Shown in pieces: positions 1 to 6,216 of a DNA stretch of 10,490 nucleotides (within the stretch, counting starts at the first letter, position 1; every line of letters starts with the position of its first letter). Both the position numbers and the translations under genes were made by a program. This stretch comes from Anaerotignum sp. (GTDB lineage Bacteria; Bacillota; Clostridia; Lachnospirales; Anaerotignaceae): NCBI GenBank assembly GCA_017442465.1, contig JAFRZQ010000084.1, positions 1-10,490 on the forward strand, in the 5' to 3' direction. Below the pieces are notes generated by a model that had not been told where the DNA came from, made no database searches, and was given only the letters and a program-made list of their open reading frames with translations.

Positions 1-1
1 A

Positions 2-661
2 TCCGTATTTTTGAAGGCGATTCCTTTGGCACTGATCTGCTATGTATTGGCCTTTGGTGATTTTGTCACTTCTGAAACACTGGTAAAAGAAGCCCAGGAA
101 AGCAGAAATGACGAACACATTGACTTCAATTCTAGCCGTTCCAATTTGGTCAGCGGGCTGCGTAACCTGATTCTTGGCATTTTTGCGCCTTTCCCGCCCT
201 TGTCAGGTCCCTTATGGGTTGGCATGACAGTTTCCGTTGCCATGCGTTATCGCGAAGGGGAAAAGGCGATGAAATCTCTCATTGGCGGCATGAGCTCATT
301 CCGTATCGCTACGTTTTTGAGCGTTATCCTGGTTCCTGTTGTATCCTTTATGAAGCCGATTATGGGCGTAGGGTCTGCTATTACACTGCTGTTCCAGGCA
401 TATGTTTGTGCAAGGATCGGCATGGAATACTGCAAATCCAGTACGGATAAGAGCATTGCGGGGGTCATGGCGGCTGTTCTGGCTTTCAAAGGTTCTGGCT
501 GGGCGCTGCTGGTTGGTATTCTGATGAATTTGGCTCTTTCCATTACAGATTTCCAGAAGAGAAAACTGGGGATGCCTACAACGGAAGAACTGGAAGAAAT
601 CGATCAGGAAAGAGATGAAAAGATTAAAGAATTAACATGTAAAAAATCATTGGATACATAA
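2..661 (+). CDS. Polytopic membrane permease, C-terminal part (5' end outside window)
   Basis: The reading frame is open to the left edge of the window, so this is the C-terminal 219 residues of a longer protein; a TTG at 11 is not a credible start because the hydrophobic segment continues upstream of it. Visible features, numbered from that TTG: a hydrophobic stretch running into an acidic Phe-Gly-Asp-Phe motif (about 15-18), a soluble loop rich in Asp/Glu/Asn, a Pro-rich membrane segment (Phe-Ala-Pro-Phe-Pro-Pro, about 58-63), then three or four more hydrophobic segments and a charged cytoplasmic tail rich in Glu and Lys. This architecture recalls the NCS2/SulP superfamily of solute carriers and the uncharacterised DUF3360 type, but I recognise the exact family only weakly. 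Its position before a possible shikimate/quinate locus makes uptake of a cyclic carboxylate conceivable. A strong terminator follows, so it is a separate transcription unit from the reductase downstream. Membrane transporter: fairly sure. Substrate: unknown. Confidence 0.7.
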   Translation, partial: SVFLKAIPLALICYVLAFGDFVTSETLVKEAQESRNDEHIDFNSSRSNLVSGLRNLILGIFAPFPPLSGPLWVGMTVSVAMRYREGEKAMKSLIGGMSSFRIATFLSVILVPVVSFMKPIMGVGSAITLLFQAYVCARIGMEYCKSSTDKSIAGVMAAVLAFKGSGWALLVGILMNLALSITDFQKRKLGMPTTEELEEIDQERDEKIKELTCKKSLDT

Positions 662-684
662 GAATTTTATATCAAAAACATCGT

Positions 685-729
685 AAAGAGTGAAGAATCA
701 CTAAGGATTCTCCACTCTTTATTTTTTTA
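685..729 (+). terminator. Rho-independent terminator of the permease gene
   Basis: AAAGAGTG (685-692) pairs with CACTCTTT (713-720) and AGAATC (694-699) with GATTCT (706-711), with one A/C mismatch between the two helices and the loop ACTAAG. A run of Ts follows (722-728). It starts 23 bases after the permease stop codon. Confidence 0.9.
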
Positions 730-886
730 GAGACATTTTTGGAAAAAGAAGCCCGGATCAAAAAGTTGATAGAGAATAACTATTGAAGTGTCGAATTTTA
801 TTGATTTGAACTATCGATTTAAGGGAGTTACATTATATCATGAAGGAATTGTTAAACAGTAAACAAATGATAAGGAGTGAATCATA
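730..886 (+). promoter_or_regulatory. Leader and possible promoter of the flavin oxidoreductase gene
   Basis: This is the AT-rich stretch between the permease terminator and the reductase start. One sigma-A-like option is TTGAAC (806-811), a 17-base spacer, and TACATT (829-834); both hexamers are weak, as expected for an activator-dependent promoter. Further upstream, ATAG and CTAT arms flank a 7-base centre in TTGATAGAGAATAACTATTG (about 769-788), a possible LysR-type site. The ribosome binding site AAGGAG (872-877) lies 9 bases before the ATG. A promoter is required because a strong terminator precedes this stretch; the exact hexamers are uncertain. Confidence 0.35.
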
Positions 887-2887
887 ATGAAAAATAACTT
901 TCCTAACATCTTTCAGCCCTTTACACTGAGGACCGTAACGGTACGAAATCGTATCGTTATGATGCCAATGGGAAGCGATCTGGCAGGGCATAATGGGGAG
1001 CTGAGTGATGAACATATCAAATATTATGAACTGCGTGCAAAGGGCGGCACAGGCTTGATCCTTGTAGAAAATATTTGCGTAAAATATCCGGAAGGCTCTA
1101 ACGGTACCACACAGCTGCGCATCGACAAAGATTGTTATATCCCTCGTCTATTCAATCTGACAGAAGCTTGCCACAGACATGGCGCATGTATTGGTATTCA
1201 GCTGAACCATGCAGGGGCATCTGCTATGAGCAGCAGAATTGGCATGCAGCCGGTTTCCGCATCCAGTATCCCTTCTAAAACTGGTGGGGAAGAACCCAGG
1301 GCGCTGACAAAAGAAGAATTGCTCAGCATTGCGAAAGATTACGGAACAGCAGCGAAACGTGCGGTAAATGCGGGTTTTGATCTGGTTGAAATCCATGCGG
1401 GCCATTCTTATCTGATCAGCCAGTTCCTGTCTCCGTTGATGAATGACCGAACAGATGAATTTGGCGGCTCTGCAGAAAATCGTGCCCGTTTCTGTCGTAT
1501 GGTCATTGATGAAGTGAGGAAAGCTGTTGGTCCAAAGATTCCTATTTCTCTTCGTATAAGTGTGGATGAATTGGTAGCAGGCGGCAACACCATGGAGGAC
1601 TGTCTGGAATATCTGGAATACCTGAATGACGAAGTGGATCTTTTTGATACCTCTTCTGCATTGAACCAGAGTATACAGTATCAGATCGATGCAAACTATC
1701 TGAAAGATGGCTGGCGTTCTTATATGGCGAAAGCTGTTCGTGATAAATTCCAGAAACCTACCATTGCCATGGGGAACATTCGTGACCCTAAGGTTGCTGA
1801 TGAGATCATCGAAAGAGGCGATGCGGATTTTATCGGCATGGGACGTGGTCTGATTGCAGACCCTGACTGGTGCAATAAAGCGCAATATGGCGATGTATCT
1901 GATATCCGCAAATGTATTTCCTGTAATGTTGGTTGTGTGGGTAATCGCATCGGCGGCAATAAGCCTATTCGTTGTTCTGTCAATCCGGATTTGATCTACG
2001 GCGAAGAATACAAGAAAGCAAAGGTAAAAAGGGATTGCAATGTAGTAGTGGTTGGTGCGGGCACTGCTGGTCTGGAAGCTGCATGCACAGCGGCTGAAGT
2101 TGGCTGCAACGTAGTTTTGCTGGAAAAAGAAGCACAGGTGGGCGGCTTGTCTGTTCAGATTTCTAAAATACCTGCAAAGACAAGATTGGCTGACTTCCCT
2201 GCTTATCTGAAACATCGTGCGGAAAAAATGGAGAATCTGCAGATCGTGACAGGTGTGGATGCAACCGTAGAAATGGTAAAAGAATATCATCCTGATCTGG
2301 TTGTAAATGCAACAGGTTCTGTGCCTATGCTGCCGCCTATCGAAGGTCTGCATGAGAACCTCCATAAAGAAGGATCTAAAGTATATTCTATTCATGATAT
2401 GATTGAACATCTGAATGATTATCCCGAAGATCTGGCCGGTAAAAAGGTAGCTGTCATTGGCGGCGGCGCTGTAGGCTTAGATGTGGTGGAATTCTTTGCC
2501 CCTCGTGGTGCAGAAGTTACCATTGTAGAAATGATGGATGTTATCGGCAATGGTCTGGATGCATCTTCTGCATCCAGCATGAATGAATGTATGGAAAAAT
2601 ACCATGTCCGCAAAATGGTCAACACAGCGCTGATGAAAGTCAATGCAGACTCTTTTGAGGTGAAAACCGACGGAAAAGAAGAAACACTGCCTTTTGATTA
2701 TGGCTTTGTTTGTTTGGGAATGAAGGCATATACCCCCATTTGGGAAGAAATGCAGAATGCCTTCACAGGAGAAAATGTAGAAGTTCTGAACATTGGTGAT
2801 TCTGTGCGTGCAAGAAGGATCATTGATGGTGTAGACGCCGGACGTCATTACGTATTGAATACGCTGGACAGACTTGGATTCAGATAA
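887..2887 (+). CDS. NADH:flavin oxidoreductase, OYE type with 4Fe-4S, FMN and FAD/NAD domains (2-enoate/2,4-dienoyl-CoA reductase-like)
   Basis: The 666-residue length is typical of the 2,4-dienoyl-CoA reductase/enoate reductase/BaiCD-BaiH family. Residues 1-340 form the FMN TIM barrel, with the active-site stretch His-Ala-Gly-His-Ser-Tyr-Leu followed by the family signature Gln-Phe-Leu-Ser-Pro and a Phe-Gly-Gly-Ser...Asn-Arg-Ala-Arg-Phe motif; the Tyr in that stretch aligns with the proton donor of dienoyl-CoA reductase. A 4Fe-4S cluster site follows: Cys343-x2-Cys346-x3-Cys350-x12-Cys363. Then come an FAD Rossmann motif Gly-Ala-Gly-Thr-Ala-Gly (390-395) and an NAD(P)H motif Gly-Gly-Gly-Ala-Val-Gly (525-530). 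Known members pass electrons from NAD(P)H through FAD and Fe-S to FMN and reduce activated C=C bonds in the cytoplasm. The ATG follows a good ribosome binding site and the gene ends directly in a terminator, so it is monocistronic. Neighbours suggest a ring-derived enoate or quinone-like substrate, perhaps from shikimate metabolism; this is inference. A similar protein lies in the Listeria qui region. Family is sure, substrate unknown. Confidence 0.93.
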   Translation: MKNNFPNIFQPFTLRTVTVRNRIVMMPMGSDLAGHNGELSDEHIKYYELRAKGGTGLILVENICVKYPEGSNGTTQLRIDKDCYIPRLFNLTEACHRHGACIGIQLNHAGASAMSSRIGMQPVSASSIPSKTGGEEPRALTKEELLSIAKDYGTAAKRAVNAGFDLVEIHAGHSYLISQFLSPLMNDRTDEFGGSAENRARFCRMVIDEVRKAVGPKIPISLRISVDELVAGGNTMEDCLEYLEYLNDEVDLFDTSSALNQSIQYQIDANYLKDGWRSYMAKAVRDKFQKPTIAMGNIRDPKVADEIIERGDADFIGMGRGLIADPDWCNKAQYGDVSDIRKCISCNVGCVGNRIGGNKPIRCSVNPDLIYGEEYKKAKVKRDCNVVVVGAGTAGLEAACTAAEVGCNVVLLEKEAQVGGLSVQISKIPAKTRLADFPAYLKHRAEKMENLQIVTGVDATVEMVKEYHPDLVVNATGSVPMLPPIEGLHENLHKEGSKVYSIHDMIEHLNDYPEDLAGKKVAVIGGGAVGLDVVEFFAPRGAEVTIVEMMDVIGNGLDASSASSMNECMEKYHVRKMVNTALMKVNADSFEVKTDGKEETLPFDYGFVCLGMKAYTPIWEEMQNAFTGENVEVLNIGDSVRARRIIDGVDAGRHYVLNTLDRLGFR

Positions 2888-2935
2888 AAAACAGGTGCAG
2901 TATACGAAAAAAGTATGCTGCACCTGTTTTATTCT
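2888..2935 (+). terminator. Rho-independent terminator of the oxidoreductase gene, probably bidirectional
   Basis: AAAACAGGTGCAGTATAC (2888-2905) pairs with 2913-2930 over 18 base pairs with one T-G wobble, around a 7-base GAAAAAA loop. A TTTT run then ATT follows. It begins on the base after the stop codon. The A-rich 5' side would give a U-rich tail in minus-strand RNA, so it may also stop transcripts of the convergent LysR gene, which has no convincing terminator of its own. Confidence 0.92.
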
Positions 2936-3109
2936 GTCTGAATGATAAATGGTATTTATACTACACTGAAGGGTTTATCAATATCTATATAAATTAAGAA
3001 AAGAAAGCATTGCTCCTCAGCGAATTTATGGAGATTTTTTTGTAAATACCATCTGATTTTTCATAGATTATTTTTCTGAATTGATAAATTTTTATTTATA
3101 CGCTTATAT
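2931..3109. other. Convergent intergenic region with AT-rich inverted repeats
   Basis: No credible gene is present in these 179 bases; the longest plus-strand frame with an ATG (from 2942) has 16 codons and no ribosome binding site. Visible structure: a perfect palindrome ATAAAT-GGT-ATTTAT (2945-2959), a related ATAAAT-TTTT-ATTTAT (3084-3099), and a perfect 10-base inverted repeat pair ATGGTATTTA (2949-2958) and TAAATACCAT (3043-3052). Confidence 0.5.
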
Positions 3110-3991
3110 TTATTCCGGATAATTTTTGGAAACAAAATCGCAAAAGTCCTGAACAACAGGGGACTGATATTTGTTTTTCAAGGTAGCCATATGGAAATTT
3201 CTTTCCCAGGCGGGAGAAGAAATCTGTATGATCTTTACATTCAGTCGAAGCAGTTGTTCCATATAGGGCACAACGGCAATGCCGAATCCTTTGGAAACCA
3301 GACCTGCAACAACCTCATCCTCTTCGATTTCATGTGCGATGATAGGTTTTCCGTCGATCTTTTCGAAAAGTTTATCAATGATAGAACGCAAACCGGAACT
3401 TTTGGAAAAGTAGACCTGAGGATATGGCAGGGTTTCTGACAGGTCAACACTGTGCTGGTTTGCAAGAGGGTGATTTCTGGGAACGATCAGAACCAGATCC
3501 TGTTTTTCAACTGGAAGATATTCGATTTCTGTTTCCTGATCCATTTTGGTGCAGAAAACAACATCGTATTTGTCCTGTTTCAAGCCTTCCAGAAGATATG
3601 TAGTGACGCCTGAGTGGAATTCGAAATGTATAGCCTTGTCCGGCTTCGATTTCAAAAAGGTTGAAACGACTTCAGGAATGAAAGAGGTTCCCAGTGTACG
3701 GAGAAAACCAAGTTTAATGACGCCTTCCCCTTTAGCAGCTCTCTGCATGACAGATACACCGTCATCCAATATGGAGAGGGATTTTTGCACGTAGTCAAAA
3801 AACTGACGGCCTTCTTTTGTCAAAATAGAAGAACGTGACTGACGGTCAAAGAGGGATACCCCCAGTTCAGATTCCAATTGGGAAATGGCATGGCTCAAAC
3901 TTGGCTGTGTGATGCAAAGCTTTTCCGATGCTTTTCTGAAATGCTGCATTTCTGCCAATACCATAAAATACCGTAAATGATATAAATTCAT
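3110..3991 (-). CDS. LysR-family transcriptional regulator (QuiR-like candidate)
   Basis: At 293 residues the length is standard for LysR regulators. Residues 1-60 are the winged helix-turn-helix, with the classic pattern Phe-x-Lys-Ala-Ser-Glu-x-Leu-x-x-Thr-Gln-Pro-Ser-Leu-Ser then Ile-x-Gln-Leu-Glu-x-Glu-Leu-Gly and a Leu-Phe-Asp-Arg turn. A linker helix follows, and from about residue 90 a periplasmic-binding-protein-like effector domain, including a Phe-Gly-Ile-Ala-Val-Val-Pro stretch typical of domain II. The start is supported by AAGGAG six bases upstream. It is divergent from the shikimate-type operon with a 189-base intergenic region carrying a LysR-type palindrome. Known LysR regulators of this arrangement repress their own gene and activate the divergent operon on binding a pathway intermediate; in Listeria, QuiR does this with shikimate. 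Shikimate or quinate as effector here is inference from context. Confidence 0.93.
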   Translation of the reverse strand: MNLYHLRYFMVLAEMQHFRKASEKLCITQPSLSHAISQLESELGVSLFDRQSRSSILTKEGRQFFDYVQKSLSILDDGVSVMQRAAKGEGVIKLGFLRTLGTSFIPEVVSTFLKSKPDKAIHFEFHSGVTTYLLEGLKQDKYDVVFCTKMDQETEIEYLPVEKQDLVLIVPRNHPLANQHSVDLSETLPYPQVYFSKSSGLRSIIDKLFEKIDGKPIIAHEIEEDEVVAGLVSKGFGIAVVPYMEQLLRLNVKIIQISSPAWERNFHMATLKNKYQSPVVQDFCDFVSKNYPE

Positions 3992-4032
3992 GACGTTCTC
4001 CTTTCTATCCGATGTCAGCTACTTCTTTTTTC

Positions 4033-4061
4033 AGTATACTATGTTAGATAAATTTTGTCTA
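4033..4061 (-). promoter_or_regulatory. Sigma-A-type promoter of the LysR gene
   Basis: Read on the minus strand: -35 TAGACA (complement of 4056-4061), a spacer of exactly 17 bases, and -10 TATACT (complement of 4033-4038). Each hexamer matches five of six consensus positions. The -10 element is 42 bases before the LysR ATG. The -35 and most of the spacer lie inside the 4045-4061 palindrome. Confidence 0.75.
4045..4061. promoter_or_regulatory. Candidate LysR operator (17-bp near-palindrome)
   Basis: TAGATAAATTTTGTCTA is palindromic at 14 of 16 paired positions, with a single central base. It contains the T-N11-A pattern of LysR boxes and lies between the divergent regulator and the kinase-fusion operon, over the -35 region of the regulator promoter. 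A second, inverted copy of its GATAAATT half (AATTTATC, 4087-4094) is centred 40 bases away, nearer the operon it would activate. That arrangement fits the recognition-site plus activation-site layout known for LysR regulators. Confidence 0.6.
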
Positions 4062-4079
4062 TTAAAATGCAAAAAATAT

Positions 4080-4103
4080 CAATTAGAATTTATCGGATAA
4101 TTG
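4080..4103. promoter_or_regulatory. Candidate secondary LysR site upstream of the kinase-fusion operon
   Basis: CAATTA (4080-4085) and TAATTG (4098-4103) are perfect inverted arms separated by 12 bases; the interval also holds AATTTATC (4087-4094), inverted relative to GATAAATT at 4047-4054. It lies about 80-100 bases before the operon's first ATG, where an activation site would be expected. I found no good -35/-10 pair for the operon, consistent with an activator-dependent promoter. AT-richness makes chance repeats possible. Confidence 0.35.
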
Positions 4104-4180
4104 TCGTACACTTGGGGTGTGAAAAAGATAAAACCGATTTTGCAGAACAGAATCTGAAAGTAATTGAGGGGAGGGAGTGA

Positions 4181-5011
4181 ATGAAACAAGAAAAAGACCA
4201 ATTGGAACAATTACGTGAAATCATAGCGCAGTGCGATGCAACCATTACAGAAGCACTAAAAACAAGAATGGAATGCATCAAAGAAATCATTGCATACAAA
4301 AGAGAAAATGGTGTTCCGGTATTGCAGTCGGGACAGGAGAAGAAACAACTGGATGCGGTAAAGTACAACACGAAAGATTCCGTTTTTCGTCACGAGATTT
4401 TGCATATTTTCGAGGGGATCATCGAAAACAGCAAACGGATACAGGCAAAAGAACTTTTTGATAAAAACATCCTGCTTATTGGCTTTATGGGAGCCGGAAA
4501 GACGACAGTTTCCGCTTGCCTTGGCAATCTGCTTGCCATGGAGGTCATAGAAATGGACGCTTATATCCAGAAAAAAGAAGGAATGTCCGTCAAAGATATT
4601 TTTGCTGTACATGGTGAGGAATATTTCCGGAATTGTGAAAGCAATACACTGATCTCTCTGCAGGAAAAAAGACATGTGGTAGTTTCCTGCGGCGGTGGTG
4701 TACCGCTGAGAGAACGAAATGTGGAACTGATGAAAAAAGGCGGTTATGTGGTATGGCTGACAGCAACACCAGAAGCAATTTTCGACAGAGTCAAAGACAG
4801 CACAGAAAGACCTTTGCTCAATGGAAATATGCGTGTGGACTTTATCCGTGATCTGATGGAGAGCCGCAGAGAGAAATATGAAGCGGCGGCTGATATCTGT
4901 ATCGACACCACAGAAAAAGACATCGTAGAGATCTGTGAAGAAATGCTGCAGAAGCTATCTTTACTGCAAAGAAACAAAAGAAATAATGAAACAAATAATT
5001 TTAATTTTTAA
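4181..5011 (+). CDS. Chorismate mutase (AroQ class)-shikimate kinase fusion protein
   Basis: 276 residues in two domains. Residues 1-92 are an all-helical AroQ-type chorismate mutase domain aligning well with the E. coli PheA mutase: Arg12, Asp19, Arg29, Lys40, Glu53, Ser84 and Gln88 match its Arg11, Asp18, Arg28, Lys39, Glu52, Ser84 and Gln88. Asp48 and Arg51 of the E. coli enzyme are replaced by Gln49 and Gln52. Residues 95-265 are a shikimate kinase: P-loop Gly-Phe-Met-Gly-Ala-Gly-Lys-Thr-Thr (101-109), Asp126 (the shikimate-binding Asp), Arg150 in Gly-Glu-Glu-Tyr-Phe-Arg, Gly171-Gly-Gly, lid Arg210 in Glu-Arg-Pro-Leu-Leu, and Arg229-x3-Tyr233. The kinase set looks complete except that the first Asp of the usual Asp-x-Asp is Glu124. 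Reactions: shikimate + ATP to shikimate 3-phosphate, and chorismate to prephenate, two non-consecutive steps. The ATG follows a G-rich GGGGAGGGAG Shine-Dalgarno. First gene of the operon; its stop codon overlaps the next gene's AAGGAGG. The last residues are Asn-rich and probably disordered. Confidence 0.9.
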   Translation: MKQEKDQLEQLREIIAQCDATITEALKTRMECIKEIIAYKRENGVPVLQSGQEKKQLDAVKYNTKDSVFRHEILHIFEGIIENSKRIQAKELFDKNILLIGFMGAGKTTVSACLGNLLAMEVIEMDAYIQKKEGMSVKDIFAVHGEEYFRNCESNTLISLQEKRHVVVSCGGGVPLRERNVELMKKGGYVVWLTATPEAIFDRVKDSTERPLLNGNMRVDFIRDLMESRREKYEAAADICIDTTEKDIVEICEEMLQKLSLLQRNKRNNETNNFNF

Positions 5012-5026
5012 GGAGGAACAAGAATT

Positions 5027-5875
5027 ATGTCTAAAAGATTCCCTATCACAGTCAGCTCTTGGACACTGGGTGATCAGTGTACATTCGAAGAAAGAGTGAA
5101 GGCTGCAAAAGAAGCAGGTTTTGAAGGTATTGGTCTGCGTGCGGAAACATATGTGGACGCACTGAACGAAGGTTTGTTTGATGCAGATATTCTGGCGATC
5201 CTGGAAAAATACGATATGCAGGTAACAGAAGTAGAATATATCGTGCAGTGGGCAGATGATGCTCGTTCTTACGAACAGAAATACAAAGAACAGATGTGCT
5301 TCCATATGTGCGAACTGTTTGGTGTGAACCACATCAACTGCGGTCTGATGGAAAATTATTCTGTAGCACATACAGCACAGAAACTGAAAGAACTTTGCCA
5401 TAGAGCAGGTAAATATACGATCGGTGTAGAACCCATGCCTTACAGCGGTCTGCCTGATGTAAAGAAAGCATGGGCTGTTGTAAAGGAAAGCGGCTGTGAA
5501 AATGCGAAACTGATCCTGGACAGCTGGCACTGGGTAAGAGCAGATCAGCCTATCGATCTGGCATTGCTGGAAGGCATTCCTGCAGAAAAAATCGTTTCTG
5601 TTCAGATCAATGACGTACATGACAGAGCGTATGCAAAATCCATCCTGCGTGATGAATCCATGCATGACAGACTAGCACCCGGCACAGGCCATGGCGATAC
5701 TGCTGCATTCTGCCGTATGCTGAGAGAAAAGGGCGTAGAGCCCAAAGCAATGGGTGTTGAAGTAATCAGCGATGCGATTCTGGCAAATGGCGTTGCTGCT
5801 GCTGCAAAATACAATTTTGACCATACAGTAAACGTTCTGGCAGCAGCTTGGCCTGAAGCGATGCCTGAAAAATAA
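5027..5875 (+). CDS. Xylose-isomerase-like TIM barrel, probable 3-dehydroshikimate dehydratase
   Basis: 282 residues of the AP-endonuclease-2/xylose-isomerase-like barrel superfamily, which includes sugar phosphate isomerases, inosose dehydratase (IolE) and 3-dehydroshikimate dehydratase (AsbF/QuiC). Visible ligand positions are Glu135 (Gly-Val-Glu-Pro-Met-Pro), Asp165 (Leu-Asp-Ser-Trp-His-Trp), Gln193 (Val-Gln-Ile-Asn-Asp-Val-His) and Glu245 (Gly-Val-Glu-Val-Ile-Ser). This Glu-Asp-Gln-Glu quartet, with His168 three residues after the Asp, matches the divalent-metal site and nearby His described for bacterial 3-dehydroshikimate dehydratases. The product would be protocatechuate, formed in the cytoplasm. 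A Gly-Thr-Gly-His-Gly-Asp turn (219-224) is also typical of the superfamily. The start is fixed by AAGGAGG 10 bases upstream. Being in an operon with shikimate kinase and a YdiB-like dehydrogenase is the main reason for choosing this activity over inosose dehydratase or an epimerase. Leucine is mostly CTG, suggesting good expression. Confidence 0.75.
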   Translation: MSKRFPITVSSWTLGDQCTFEERVKAAKEAGFEGIGLRAETYVDALNEGLFDADILAILEKYDMQVTEVEYIVQWADDARSYEQKYKEQMCFHMCELFGVNHINCGLMENYSVAHTAQKLKELCHRAGKYTIGVEPMPYSGLPDVKKAWAVVKESGCENAKLILDSWHWVRADQPIDLALLEGIPAEKIVSVQINDVHDRAYAKSILRDESMHDRLAPGTGHGDTAAFCRMLREKGVEPKAMGVEVISDAILANGVAAAAKYNFDHTVNVLAAAWPEAMPEK

Positions 5876-5877
5876 AC

Positions 5878-5883
5878 AGGAGG
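5878..5883 (+). promoter_or_regulatory. Ribosome binding site deciding the start of the ABM gene
   Basis: AGGAGG lies 8 bases before the ATG at 5892. An in-frame GTG at 5883 begins on the last base of this site and so cannot be the start. Confidence 0.85.
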
Positions 5884-5891
5884 TGCGTTTC

Positions 5892-6179
5892 ATGATTCTG
5901 CTGATCGCGAAAAATACCGTTCAGAAAGGAAAACAGCAGGAGTTTACAGAACTGGCAAAAGAGATGATCATCAATACCAGACAGGAACCCGGCTGTGTTT
6001 ACTATGATCTGGCAGCGAACCAGAATGATGAACAGGTATATTACTTCATCGAGAAATATAAAGATGAAGAGGCGGTGGAATACCATCGTGGGACAGCGTA
6101 TTTTCAGACGATCGTTCCCAAACTGGGTGCACTGAGAGTAAAACCCTCTGAAGTGAGCACATGCACAGTAGTGGAATGA
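5892..6179 (+). CDS. ABM-fold small protein (antibiotic biosynthesis monooxygenase / YgiN-like quinol monooxygenase family)
   Basis: 95 residues, one dimeric alpha+beta barrel (ABM) domain. Family pattern visible: an N-terminal beta strand (Ile-Leu-Leu-Ile-Ala-Lys), Glu-Pro-Gly-Cys-x-x-Tyr-Asp-Leu in the middle, a Tyr-Phe-Ile-Glu-Lys-Tyr strand, Asp-Glu-Glu-Ala-Val-Glu-Tyr-His, and Thr-Ala-Tyr-Phe near the C-terminal helix. Known members act on polycyclic or quinol substrates without cofactors, or are non-catalytic isomerase-like or binding proteins. In an anaerobe an oxygen-using monooxygenase role is doubtful. It lies between the dehydratase and the dehydrogenase in the same operon, 16 bases after the former, so a role in handling a catechol- or dehydroshikimate-type compound is plausible but not shown. 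Fold confident, activity unknown. Confidence 0.8.
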   Translation: MILLIAKNTVQKGKQQEFTELAKEMIINTRQEPGCVYYDLAANQNDEQVYYFIEKYKDEEAVEYHRGTAYFQTIVPKLGALRVKPSEVSTCTVVE

Positions 6180-6216
6180 TGAGTACATAAGATGAGATGT
6201 AAGGAGGTTACATGAC

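Noticed and set aside
1148..2410. A 420-codon reading frame antisense to the oxidoreductase gene.
   Set aside because: It lies wholly inside a gene with a complete set of family motifs, lacks a ribosome binding site, and its His/Cys/Phe/Arg-heavy composition is what the complement of this codon use gives.
887..2887. A bile-acid (bai) gene set: the oxidoreductase resembles BaiCD/BaiH and an SDR lies nearby.
   Set aside because: No BaiB, BaiE, BaiF or BaiG homologue is present, and the intervening genes are shikimate-related; the similarity is at the level of the broad OYE family only.
5027..5875. The TIM barrel as inosose dehydratase or isomerase of a myo-inositol pathway.
   Set aside because: No other iol gene is present, and the Glu-Asp-Gln-Glu ligands with the Asp-x-x-His spacing and the shikimate neighbours favour dehydroshikimate dehydratase; it is not fully excluded.
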